From Parapristionchus giblindavisi (lineage: Eukaryota > Nematoda > Chromadorea > Rhabditida > Diplogasteridae): a DNA stretch of 64,000 nt. Under the pieces are notes generated by a model. The model was given only the letters and a program-made list of their open reading frames with translations. It did not search any database and was not told where the DNA came from. Shown here piece by piece: positions 12,120-23,281 of this stretch. Where the stretch lies: the NCBI GenBank assembly GCA_943737045.1, contig CALSFV010000202.1:1860001-1924000 (forward strand). The letters run 5' to 3'. Position numbers and translations under genes: made by a program. Each line of letters opens with the position of its first letter. Position 1 is the first letter of the stretch.

Positions 12120-12207
12120 CACGACAATAGGCGTCCGTAAAGGACGGACGGCCAAGTTGCGGCCGCAAGATGTTCGTCCGTCGGATACGGAGACGTCACG
12201 ACAATAG
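12120..12207. repeat. 66-bp GC-rich hairpin insert between 11-bp direct repeats
   Basis: CACGACAATAG occurs at 12120-12130 and again at 12197-12207. Between them lie three short hairpins: GTCCGT/ACGGAC, the perfect palindrome TTGCGGCCGCAA, and CCGT/ACGG. The insert is far more GC-rich than its surroundings. The layout looks like a small insertion with target duplication, about 500-580 bp upstream of cdk-11. Confidence 0.6.
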
Positions 12208-12567
12208 TTCAAACAGTGAGCTAATTAATAATCAAATATAAATACTGTATTTTTCTTTCAACACCGCGAATTTCAAATGTTATTTAAAAAAAAAATTTGT
12301 AAATTAATCAAATCAAATTCAATTTTTTGGAGATCAATACACTACTCTCAACACATCTTATAATTTTACAAGATCTAGAAATTATGTAGGCACATATTGA
12401 AATTTAGATGAATGATATAATCGGAAAGCGATGACTCAAGAAACTATAGTTGACCTAACGCTAAACTATAAACTACATTATCTTCAAATTTTCGAATCTC
12501 TTTAAATATAAAGCATCTATTTCGTTTATTTTCGTTCTATTCACATTAATATTAAAATTGTTGTGTG

Positions 12568-12575
12568 TATATAGC
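12568..12575 (+). promoter_or_regulatory. Possible TATA box of cdk-11
   Basis: GTATATAG lies 125-132 bp upstream of the cdk-11 ATG, at a plausible distance for initiation near 12600. Motif match only. Confidence 0.3.
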
Positions 12576-12682
12576 GCATACTCATTATTATCGCTGTAAT
12601 TAACCCTTGGAACACGAGCGAATATTCTCTCCACTCTGGCTTCCTATTGCGCATTGTTTGTTTATTCGAAATTCATTTTAAC

Positions 12683-12700
12683 ATGATTGAGAAGCCGTGA
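12683..12700 (+). promoter_or_regulatory. Five-codon uORF overlapping the cdk-11 start (TGATG)
   Basis: ATG at 12683 opens a frame of five codons (M I E K P) whose TGA (12698-12700) shares its A with the ATG of cdk-11. If included in the mRNA, this arrangement would favour termination-reinitiation or damped translation. It would be irrelevant if the transcript begins, or is trans-spliced, downstream of 12683. Confidence 0.4.
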
Positions 12701-15700
12701 TGAGTTCATCTCCGCCAGGACGAGTTCCCTCAGAAGATGGAGAAGCATCCGATTCTGGTGCGGAAAAGTTGAATCTCGGAATGCCTGAAAGAGAAGATAG
12801 AAGAAGAGAAAAGAGGAAAAGGAAACATACCCACAGACATGATAAGGATCGGAAAGATTCTGAAGGTTATCATTCTTGTTATGTTATTCTTCGTATTATT
12901 TCATATTCATATTCAGTGTTTGGAATCCAGGGCCAAAACATGGAACCATATTTAAATATTTATTATTTATCTTTATTTCGTTAAACTTATTTTTATTTTC
13001 CTTTCTATTAATATTATTTATTTTAAATTATAAAGATTAATATAATTGGATCAATTGAAGGAGACGAAGAAGAACGTCTTCGACGACGTTTAATAGAGAA
13101 AAAGGAGAAAGGAGAGAGGAAGACTAATGGAAGTGATGAAGAAGATGAATTATTCACTATTCAACCTGGCGCTGATCTGGTTAGAGCAATTAGATCATAT
13201 TTATTGTGTTGATTTATGATAATTTAGAAACGAATGAAGGAGAAGCCTCGAAAACGAAAAGATGAAGGAGATATGAGAGATAATAGAGGAGATAGAAGAG
13301 ATCAGAGATTCAGTGGTCAGTTATATATTATCTATCTGTCCTTTATTTCATGATTGAACTAGTTATATGAGTATATTAGTTATATATTTATGTTATATAT
13401 TATTGTTAGATAATTCAACTAGTTATGTATTATTGTAGATAGAGAAATCATACTTTGTAATTATAATTGAGTGATTTATATTTTATATATTTAGATGTAT
13501 TAGTTGTAGATCGTGATGATCGTCGAGATATGAATGGAAGAGGAACAGGAGATAATGGATCGAGAGATAATGATAGAAGAATAGATCATAGAGGTACTTC
13601 ATATGGACAATCTAGATCATATACAAGAGGAACTTCATCATCTTTCAATACTCATTCTAAGAAACATCGAAGAAGGTTAGAATAATCAATTGAATATATT
13701 AATATAATAAGTTTTGTAGTCGAAGTCGATCTCGATCTATAGAAATAAAGAGAAGAGATGAAATGAGAAGAAGAGATGATAAAGGAAAAGATGATAGAAG
13801 AGACAGAAAGGAGGATAAGGATAAGAAAGAAGTCAAAGATGACAAAAATGGTTTGTTCTTACTATTAATAGATGGACTATTATATAATGAATGAATTTAG
13901 TTTCAGTTGAAATGGTTAAATTAGAAGTGGAAGAAGAAAAAGAAGAAAGGAATGAAGAACCAATGCAAGTTCATAATAAGAATATAGATAATAATGATGA
14001 TAGTCGAAGTACTGAATCAGATAGAGATGAAATGAAAACACCTCCATCTAATGAAAAGACTATCAAATATTCTAAGTTTGATAGTAGTCCTGAATCCAAT
14101 GAAGTTCCTGATTCACCTTATCGATCGGATATTGATTACTGTAGTTTCATTTGTTATTGTACTTTTTTAAGTCAATACATTGTAGATAAAGAAGGAGATA
14201 GACATGAAGATGATCATATATCAGAAGAAGAAGTAGAAGAAGAAGTAATAGATCTATCTAGTATTCCATTTGAAGAACTTACTGATGAACAAAGAGCAAT
14301 GGTTAGTATTTATTGATTGATTATTTCATGATAATAGTTGAATGTATTTGTAGATGTCTCCTGACAGTCTTAAACGTAGTGAGAATGAATGGCAACAACG
14401 ATTAATATCTAAACTTCCTGTATATTATCCTGGTTAGTTGATATGATTAATTAGGAATGTATTATGATGAATTACGATATTTATGTATGTATTTCTATTA
14501 AGGTATAAATGGATGTCGTAGTGTAGCTGAATATGAATGTATTAATAAGATTGAAGAAGGAACATTTGGAATTGTTTATCGAGCTAAAGATAGAAGAACT
14601 GGTACATTATTGTTATATTTTTGAAATATCAATTATTATTAGTAGTAACACGGGTATTTAATAGAAGTAGTTAGAGAATGACAGATTAAACGAATTCATT
14701 TACAATAACCTTTCATTTGAAATATCTTGTTAGCAGCACTATTGTTTAAATGTTTATAATATAAATGTATTACAGATGGATGTGTTGCATTGAAGAGATT
14801 GAAGATGGAAAGAGAAAAGGATGGATTCCCTATTACTTCACTTAGAGAAGTTAATATGTTACTTAAAGCAAGTGGACATGAGAATATTGTTAATGTAGGT
14901 CTACAGACTACTGTATTTTATCATATTATCGATTAATTGATTATAGGTATTGGAGATCGTAGTTGGATCATGTACAGATAAGACATTTCTTGTAATGGAA
15001 TTTGTTGAACATGATATGAAAAATTTAATGGATACAATGAGTAAAAGAGGAAATAAATTCAAGATTGGTTAGTATTATTCAGCCTATAGATTACTTGAAA
15101 TGGAATAATAATTATCGATTAAGGAGAAGTGAAGACTCTTATGAGACAATTATTATCTGGAATGAATCATCTTCACAATCTTTGGATTCTTCATAGAGAT
15201 CTCAAATCATCCAATCTATTACTTAATCATAAAGCTGTTCTTAAGGTATATTATCTCATCAATCTTACATTATTATCGACATCTAATTAATCAATACTAT
15301 TTAAGATAGCTGATTTCGGTCTTGCTCGTGAGTACGGTAATCCACTTAAATGTTACACACCAATTGTTGTCACTTTATGGTATAGAAGTCCTGAACTATT
15401 ACTGGGTGTTGAAGTGAGTTATATTATTTTCTTTCATATATTTTAATGGATACATGCATAGTCATTTATTGATAGTAATAATAGTAGCTAAATCATGCCG
15501 TTCATTCTATTCGTTTAATTTAAAACATTTATTTTGTTTCAATGTGACAGTATTTGTTTCGTATTGCTTGGTATAAATTGTGATATTTGGTTAATTTCAG
15601 AAGTATTCAAGAGAAGTAGATATGTGGTCAGTAGGATGTATAATGGCTGAATTCATTCTACTTAAACCTTTATTCACTGGAAGATCTGAGATTGAACAGA

Positions 15701-16600
15701 TTAAGAAGATTTTCTCTGAATTGGGAACTCCTTCTGAAAGGATTTGGCCAGGATATGAATCGTTAAGAGGACTTAAAGAGGTATTATACCTTCTCATTTT
15801 TCCTTTTTATTATTAAGAATTATTTCTAACAATAAGTAGGAGCATACGTGGGCAACCTTTGACGCTAGAAATTAAAATCGGGTGGGACATTGGCAAGTGG
15901 AAGGACTCCCCACTCACTTTATTTTTTCATTAATATACGAATTTTGGATTACTGAATGATTTAATACCTTTTACGTTTTTTATAATACCGAAATATAAAA
16001 GGGGGAGAGGAGGTTACAATAGCTCAGTCTAATTCTATTTGTGTGCAATATCATTATTAAATAATTCTGGTTAAGGTGGAGTTATGAATATAAGATTCAT
16101 TTCAGTTTACTCCACCACATTTTCCATATAATCAGAAAAAACTACAAAAGAAGATTCCATCTGAAGAATTGGGACAAAATGGATTTAGATTATTTCTTGA
16201 GTATGTTTCACTTTATATCATTCTATTATTTATATATTTATTTAGTCTTCTCAAATATGATCCACAACAGAGAATATCAGCAGAAGACGCATTGAAGATG
16301 GAATGGTTTACTGTAAGTATATTCATCCATCTATCTAATCTTATTTCATTCATTTACTTATAGGAAGATCCTCAACCAATTCCTCGTGAAATGTTCCCTA
16401 CATTTCCAGCTAAATCAGAACAGGGAAAGAAGCCTCCTCCATCACAACAACCGAAGGAAGAACTACCTCAGGTATATCCATCATTCATTTTATTCATTCA
16501 TTTATTCGTTATATAGGTATCAGCTACTCATTCACAACTTCTTAATCAACTCAATGTTAGTCTTGATCAAGCGGCTAGAGGTTTCACTCTCAAGTTTTAG
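12700..16600 (+). CDS. cdk-11: Cyclin-dependent kinase 11 (PITSLRE kinase), complete, 18 exons
   Basis: Nuclear Ser/Thr kinase that pairs with L-type cyclins and acts in transcription and pre-mRNA splicing. Exons: 12700-12865, 13061-13179, 13228-13315, 13510-13675, 13720-13850, 13907-14140, 14186-14301, 14354-14432, 14503-14601, 14776-14894, 14947-15067, 15124-15245, 15306-15413, 15601-15780, 16106-16200, 16246-16312, 16364-16471, 16517-16600. They total 2202 nt, 733 residues. The N-terminal half is low-complexity and charged ([22 protein letters not shown]-rich, then an acidic EEEVEEEV tract). The kinase domain starts near residue 375: glycine loop EEGTFG, lysine K406, signature PITSLRE at 418-424, catalytic HRDLK (D505), DFG (D523), T-loop [15 protein letters not shown]. 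All key residues are intact. The C-terminus ends GFTLKF. Uncertain points: acceptors of exons 2, 4 and 6 have in-frame alternatives (3, 15 and 6 nt), and the 45-nt intron 14141-14185 is a multiple of three and could be retained. The long last-third introns 15414-15600 and 15781-16105 hold nothing recognisable. Confidence 0.95.
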
Positions 16601-17457
16601 CCGATTAATCTATCGTTATCAATTGATTTGTTTTGTCTGTATATAATGTATACGATACATTTTATCTGTCAATGAGAAATCCGTACATAAAATCAAGTGA
16701 TTTAATTGAATCAATAAATTATCTATCATAATTAACTTATACACAAAAGTATTTACATGTACAATAATTTTTTTTACAATCTTACAAAATGTATGAAACG
16801 TATGAAACGAAGTGTAAAATGTACGAAGTCTATGGATCTGGGCAACTGGTGATGTTACAAAATGTATGCCGAAAGTGGGTAATTTCATATTGCATTTGCA
16901 AGATAACCGTACATGTATATGGATATTATGCTCTGATTGAATAAATAAATAGATAAATATGATGAAGATCAAAGTGAAGTTGATGTAACAGAAATATTTC
17001 TGAAATATGTTTTCAGGTATTTTCATATTTGTGATCATTGATGAGACATAGATCGGAGAGATGCGTACCTCATATGAATTTATCAGCTATCCTTTCCTAA
17101 CCATTGAACTAATTATTATAAGTGTGACATAGAAATATTGGTCTATAAATAAATACCTACCTACCTTTTTTTCTTACCTACCGTATTGTGCCTCATTAGA
17201 ACATGCATATGTTTCTCAAAAGATATTCCTCCCTTTTCGTCTCTTTCACTGTTTTACTCATTCATTTTTTTAATCTTTTTTTCAAATATTGTCACATCTT
17301 TTTTATTACATTAAATCATACTAAATAATTGCTATTTTTAATCTCGGTATGATTCAATACAAAATAAATGAAATAGTGTATTGAATAGCGGACTGAAGGT
17401 TGAAAAAGACTTGAAAAATTATTTTTCATGTCAAGACTGATTTATTGCTCCTTCTTA
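16601..17457. other. cdk-11 3' flank up to the satellite edge, no gene seen
   Basis: AT-rich sequence. A 139-codon minus-strand open frame (16619-17038) has no recognisable domain and biased AT-driven composition, so I do not call it. Short CTAC repeats occur near 17157-17181. Confidence 0.5.
16713..16718 (+). terminator. Polyadenylation signal AATAAA for cdk-11
   Basis: First canonical AATAAA downstream of the cdk-11 stop, 113 nt past it, giving a 3' UTR of roughly 130 nt. Confidence 0.55.
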
Positions 17458-17618
17458 ATGAATTGTTCGGAACAAAAAATGATTAAAATTCACAAATCAT
17501 TTATCCTGACTACGAGCCTTTTGCTAATAATGTGAATAATGTGATCTATGATAGAATAGATAAAATAGGAATATAGGAGTATAAATATAGGAACAGAAGC
17601 AAAAATGGAGTATAACTC
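17458..17618. repeat. Diverged partial satellite unit at the array edge
   Basis: These about 161 bp match the satellite unit from ATGAATTG to ..GGAGTATAACTC with a handful of substitutions and one 1-bp loss. The match stops at AACTC, and the next bases of the unit (GTGACTGT) reappear only at 18113, so this copy and the first part of the array look like one unit interrupted by other sequence. Confidence 0.8.
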
Positions 17619-18110
17619 TTTGATTTGACTATCGATCCTTTCGATTTCCAGTTTTTTAGCAAAAAATGTAATGGGTGTGGAATTTGTCATATATATGATA
17701 CTAGAGATCTACTTGACATTTGTGCATTGTAATGTGGTGTTCAAAGTTTGAGAAATGGAAAAGTAGTACATATAAAGTACAAAAGAAGTCAGTGCTCGAT
17801 ACGCAATATTTAATTGTTGTTTCTTTGCTACCTAAGATGTGGCATCGTATTTTATGCAATTCACCACGTTGTCAATATTTTCACTATTTTCAAGTTTGTA
17901 CTTATAATGCATAAAAATATTTATTTATATTCATCTTCTTCATCATTATATCTCTTTATAGCATTCATAACCAGTTTGAAGAATCGCAAACTGACTTTTC
18001 TACGTCGACATAAATTCGACAGATCATTCGAGATATGCTATTTCGAGAGATACTATTACATATAAATAATAAAGAAAATTGTAAAAATAGAAAATAATCC
18101 CTTGCTCAAA
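17619..18110. other. About 490-bp non-satellite interruption between split halves of a unit
   Basis: Not satellite and without a recognisable gene. GATTTGA near the left edge (17621-17628) and TCAAATC at the right edge (about 18106-18112) could be short terminal inverted repeats, but no clear target duplication is visible. It may be an insertion or the original single-copy sequence. Confidence 0.45.
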
Positions 18111-19239
18111 TCGTGACTGTAAAATTCATAAATATTTAGTGACCTATTTTTAACGATTGGTTGAACTTTGTTGATCGTACAATGCTCTTCAGAGATGTGG
18201 TTAAACGAAAGATGAAACGTATTTGAACTCAATTCCGCGCGCTCTCTCGAGAGTGGCGAGATAGCGTGCGGAAATGAGAGAGTGCGATTGAGCGCGCTCA
18301 TTGAAACATAAAAAACTCCTCGCGATCACGGGCTGAGCCTACTTGTGCATTTTCCTGTGTACGAGCATCACTTCGAGTAAAATGACATAATAAAGCTACA
18401 TATCACTGTGTATTTCTAGAAATTTAATTTTCGATTTATGCAATTTACAAATATCTCCATGTGGCCAATCTCCTGGGTTGGGTTCCCGGTCGTTTCACCG
18501 CCTCCGCCCCACCAAGGCGACCGAAAGGGGAATTGGTAGTTCCAAGATCATGCGGTAAAAATAGGTCCAAAGAAGAGATTATACCCTCCGGACTGAATTG
18601 GCCTCGAAAATATGAATTGTACGGAACAAAGAATGATTAGAATTCACGAAATCATTTATCCTGACTACGAGCCTTTTGCTAATAATGTGAATAATGTGAT
18701 CTATGATAGAATAGATAAAATAGGAATATAGGAGTATAAATATAGGAACAGAAGCAAAAATGGAGTACAACTCGTGACTGTAAAATTCATAAATATTTAG
18801 TGACCTATTTTTAACGATTGGTTGAACTTTGTTGATCGTACAATGCTCTTCAGAGATGTGGTTAAACGAAAGATGAAACGTATTTGAACTCAATTCCGCG
18901 CGCTCTCTCGAGAGTGGCGAGATAGCGTGCGGAAATGAGAGAGTGCGATTGAGCGCGCTCATTGAAACATAAAAAACTCCTCGCGATCACGGGCTGAGCC
19001 TACTTGTGCATTTTCCTGTGTACGAGCATCACTTCGAGTAAAATGACATAATAAAGCTACATATCACTGTGTGTTTCTAGAAATTTAATTTTCGATTTAT
19101 GCAATTTACAAATATCTCCATGTGGCCAATCTCCTGGGTTGGGTTCCCGGTCGTTTCACCGCCTCCGCCCCACCAAGGCGACCGAAAGGGGAATTGGTAG
19201 TTCCAAGATCATGCGGTAAAAATAGGTCCGAAGAAGAGA

Positions 19240-21959
19240 TTAGACCCTCCGGACTGAATTGGCCTCGAAAATATGAATTGTACGGAACAAAGAATGATTA
19301 GAATTCACGAAATCATTTATCCTGACTACGAGCCTTTTGCTAATAATGTGAATAATGTGATCTATGATAGAATAGATAAAATATTAATATAGGAGTATAA
19401 ATATAGGAGATGTGGTTAAACGAAAGATGAAAAGCAAAAATGGAGTACAACTCGTGACTGTAAAATTCATAAATATTTAGTGACCTATTTTTAACGATTG
19501 GTTGAACTTTGTTGATCGTACAATGCTCTTCAGAGATGTGGTTAAACGAAAGATGAAACGTATTTGAACTCAATTCCGCGCGCTCTCTCGAGAGTGGCGA
19601 GAGAGCGTGCGGAAATGAGAGAGTGCGATTGAGCGCGCTCATTGAAACATAAAAAACTCCTCGCGATCACGGGCTGAGCCTACTTGTGCATTTTCCTGTG
19701 TACGAGCATCACTTCGAGTAAAATGACATAATAAAGCTACATATCACTGTGTATTTCTAGAAATTTAATTTTCGATTTAGGCAATTTACAAATATCTCCA
19801 TGTGGCCAATTTCCTGGGTTGGGTTCCCGGTCGTTTCACCGCCTCCGCCCCACCAAGGCGACCGAAAGGGGAATTGGTAGTTCCAAGATCATGCGGTAAA
19901 AATAGGTCCGAAGAAGAGATTAGACCCTCCGGACTGAATTGGCCTCGAAAATATGAATTGTACGGAACAAAGAATGATTAGAACTCACGAAATCATTTAT
20001 CCTGACTACGAGCCTTTTGCTAATAATGTGAATAATGTGATCTATGATAGAATAGATAAAATAGGAATATAGGAGTATAAATATAGGAGATGTGGTTAAA
20101 CGAAAGATGAAAAGCAAAAATGGAGTACAACTCGTGACTGTAAAATTCATAAATATTTAGTGACCTATTTTTAACGATTGGTTGAACTTTGTTGATCGTA
20201 CAATGCTCTTCAGAGATGTGGTTAAACGAAAGATGAAACGTATTTGAACTCAATTCCGCGCGCTCTCTCGAGAGTGGCGAGATAGCGTGCGGAAATGAGA
20301 GAGTGCGATTGAGCGCGCTCATTGAAACATAAAAAACTCCTCGCGATCACGGGCTGAGCCTACTTGTGCATTTTCCTGTGTACGAGCATCACTTCGAGTA
20401 AAATGACATAATAAAGCTACATATCACTGTGTATTTCTAGAAATTTAATTTTCGATTTATGCAATTTACAAATATCTCCATGTGGCCAATCTCCTGGGTT
20501 GGGTTCCCGGTCGTTTCACCGCCTCCGCCCCACCAAGGCGACCGAAAGGGGAATTGGTAGTTCCAAGATCATGCGGTAAAAATAGGTCCGAAGAAGAGAT
20601 TAGACCCTCCGGACTGAATTGGCCTCGAAAATATGAATTGTACGGAACAAAGAATGATTAGAATTCACGAAATCATTTATCCTGACTACGAGCCTTTTGC
20701 TAATAATGTGAATAATGTGATCTATGATAGAATAGATAAAATAGGAATATAGGAGTATAAATATAGGAGATGTGGTTAAACGAAAGATGAAAAGCAAAAA
20801 TGGAGTACAACTCGTGACTGTAAAATTCATAAATATTTAGTGACCTATTTTTAACGATTGGTTGAACTTTGTTGATCGTACAATGCTCTTCAGAGATGTG
20901 GTTAAACGAAAGATGAAACGTATTTGAACTCAATTCCGCGCGCTCTCTCGAGAGTGGCGAGAGAGCGTGCGGAAATGAGAGAGTGCGATTGAGCGCGCTC
21001 ATTGAAACATAAAAAACTCCTCGCGATCACGGGCTGAGCCTACTTGTGCATTTTCCTGTGTACGAGCATCACTTCGAGTAAAATGACATAATAAAGCTAC
21101 ATATCACTGTGTATTTCTAGAAATTTAATTTTCGATTTAGGCAATTTACAAATATCTCCATGTGGCCAATTTCCTGGGTTGGGTTCCCGGTCGTTTCACC
21201 GCCTCCGCCCCACCAAGGCGACCGAAAGGGGAATTGGTAGTTCCAAGATCATGCGGTAAAAATAGGTCCGAAGAAGAGATTAGACCCTCCGGACTGAATT
21301 GGCCTCGAAAATATGAATTGTACGGAACAAAGAATGATTAGAATTCACGAAATCATTTATCCTGACTACGAGCCTTTTGCTAATAATGTGAATAATGTGA
21401 TCTATGATAGAATAGATAAAATAGGAATATAGGAGTATAAATATAGGAGATGTGGTTAAACGAAAGATGAAAAGCAAAAATGGAGTACAACTCGTGACTG
21501 TAAAATTCATAAATATTTAGTGACCTATTTTTAACGATTGGTTGAACTTTGTTGATCGTACAATGCTCTTCAGAGATGTGGTTAAACGAAAGATGAAACG
21601 TATTTGAACTCAATTCCGCGCGCTCTCTCGAGAGTGGCGAGATAGCGTGCGGAAATGAGAGAGTGCGATTGAGCGCGCTCATTGAAACATAAAAAACTCC
21701 TCGCGATCACGGGCTGAGCCTACTTGTGCATTTTCCTGTGTACGAGCATCACTTCGAGTAAAATGACATAATAAAGCTACATATCACTGTGTATTTCTAG
21801 AAATTTAATTTTCGATTTAGGCAATTTACAAATATCTCCATGTGGCCAATTTCCTGGGTTGGGTTCCCGGTCGTTTCACCGCCTCCGCCCCACCAAGGCG
21901 AACGAAAGGGGAATTGGTAGTTCCAAGATCATGCGGTAAAAATAGGTCCGAAGAAGAGA
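19240..21959. repeat. Two copies of a 1360-bp B-B dimer
   Basis: Units 19240-20599 and 20600-21959 share alternating markers: GAGAGCGTGCGG and TTTAGGCAATT plus CCAATTTCC in the first member of each dimer. The two copies are not identical (the first has ATATTAATATAGG, and the second dimer's last unit also carries TTTAGGCAATT). Confidence 0.65.
20600..21279. repeat. Representative class B unit (680 bp, templated insertion)
   Basis: Identical in plan to class A except that the four bases ACAG after TATAGGA are replaced by 23 nt. With flanks this gives a 26-nt match to the tract that lies about 130 bp downstream in the same unit (containing GTGGTTAAACGAAAGATGAA), for a net gain of 19 bp. The exchange shifts the antisense open frame. 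Confidence 0.9.
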
Positions 21960-22511
21960 TTAGACCCTCCGGACTGAATTGGCCTCGAAAATATGAATTG
22001 TACGGAACAAAGAATGATTAGAACTCACGAAATCATTTATCCTGACTACGAGCCTTTTGCTAATAATGTGAATAATGTGATCTATGATTGAATAGATAAA
22101 ATAGGAATATAGGAGTATAAATATAGGAACAGAAGCAAAAATGGAGTACAACTCGTGACTGTAAAATTCATAAATATTTAGTGACCTATTTTTAACGATT
22201 GGTTGAACTTTGTTGATCGTACAATGCTCTTCAGAGATGTGGTTAAACGAAAGATGAAACGTATTTGAACTCAATTCCGCGCGCTCTCTCGAGAGTGGCG
22301 AGATAGCGTGCGGAAATGAGAGAGTGCGATTGAGCGCGCTCATTGAAACATAAAAAACTCCTCGCGATCACGGGCTGAGCCTACTTGTGCATTTTCCTGT
22401 GTACGAGCATCACTTCGAGTAAAATGACATAATAAAGCTACATATCACTGTGTATTTCTAGAAATTTAATTTTCGATTTATGCAATTTACAAATATCTCC
22501 ATGTGGCCAAT

Positions 22512-22642
22512 CTCCTGGGTTGGGTTCCCGGTCGTTTCACCGCCTCCGCCCCACCAAGGCGACCGAAAGGGGAATTGGTAGTTCCAAGATCATGCGGTAA
22601 AAATAGGTCCGAAGAAGAGATTAGACCCTCCGGACTGAATTG
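22512..22642. repeat. GC-rich hairpin core of the satellite unit (one example)
   Basis: In each unit, CGGTCG and CGACCG (here 22529-22534 and 22560-22565) can pair around a C-rich loop; GGAA/TTCC pair in the next stretch; and GTCCG pairs with CGGAC across the landmark. The core is far more GC-rich than the rest of the unit and shows only rare substitutions between copies. A structured transcript or protein-binding region is possible, but no known RNA family is recognisable. Confidence 0.5.
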
Positions 22643-23281
22643 GCCTCGAAAATATGAATTGTACGGAACAAAGAATGATTAGAATTCACGAAATCATTTA
22701 TCCTGACTACGAGCCTTTTGCTAATAATGTGAATAATGTGATCTATGATAGAATAGATAAAATAGGAATATAGGAGTATAAATATAGGAACAGAAGCAAA
22801 AATAGAGTACAACTCGTGACTGTAAAATTCATAAATATTTAGTGACCTATTTTTAACGATTGGTTGAACTTTGTTGATCGTACAATGCTCTTCAGAGATG
22901 TGGTTAAACGAAAGATGAAACGTATTTGAACTCAATACCGCGCGCTCTCTCGAGAGTGGCGAGATAGCGTGCGGAAATGAGAGAGTGCGATTGAGCGCGC
23001 TCATTGAAACATAAAAAACTCCTCGCGATCACGGGCTGAGCCTACTTGTGCATTTTCCTGTGTACGAGCATCACTTCGAGTAAAATGACATAATAAAGCT
23101 ACATATCACTGTGTATTTCTAGAAATTTAATTTTCGATTTATGCAATTTACAAATATCTCCATGTGGCCAATCTCCTGGGTTGGGTTCCCGGTCGTTTCA
23201 CCGCCTCCGCCCCACCAAGGCGACCGAAAGGGGAATTGGTAGTTCCAAGATCATGCGGTAAAAATAGGTCCGAAGAAGAGA
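22621..23281. repeat. Representative class A unit (661 bp)
   Basis: From the landmark onward: an AT-rich half with a TATAAATATAGG run, then CTCTCGAGAG (22947-22956) and TGAGCGCGCTCA (22992-23003), both perfect palindromes, an A6 tract (23013-23018), and a GC-rich hairpin core at the end. This copy carries TAGAGTAC and CAATACCGCG, variants shared with middle-zone units at 33204 and 36233, marking it as close to their source. Confidence 0.9.

Larger units (their letters stand above)
10750..12699. other. Intergenic region between divergent apa-2 and cdk-11
   Basis: Start codons are 1950 bp apart and the genes point away from each other, so this region must contain both promoters. The separately listed elements are the only structured parts I could find; the remainder is AT-rich. 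Confidence 0.7.

Noticed and set aside
16619..17038. 139-residue minus-strand open frame downstream of cdk-11
   Set aside because: No domain, AT-driven Ile/Phe/Tyr/Leu composition, overlaps the likely cdk-11 3' end.
22621..23004. 127-residue minus-strand open frame repeated in class A units (also 100- and 76-residue forms in B units)
   Set aside because: Class B frameshifts it, class C deletes its middle, changes between units include nonsynonymous ones (Glu to Val), and composition follows AT content. Its many copies reflect satellite amplification, not a gene family.
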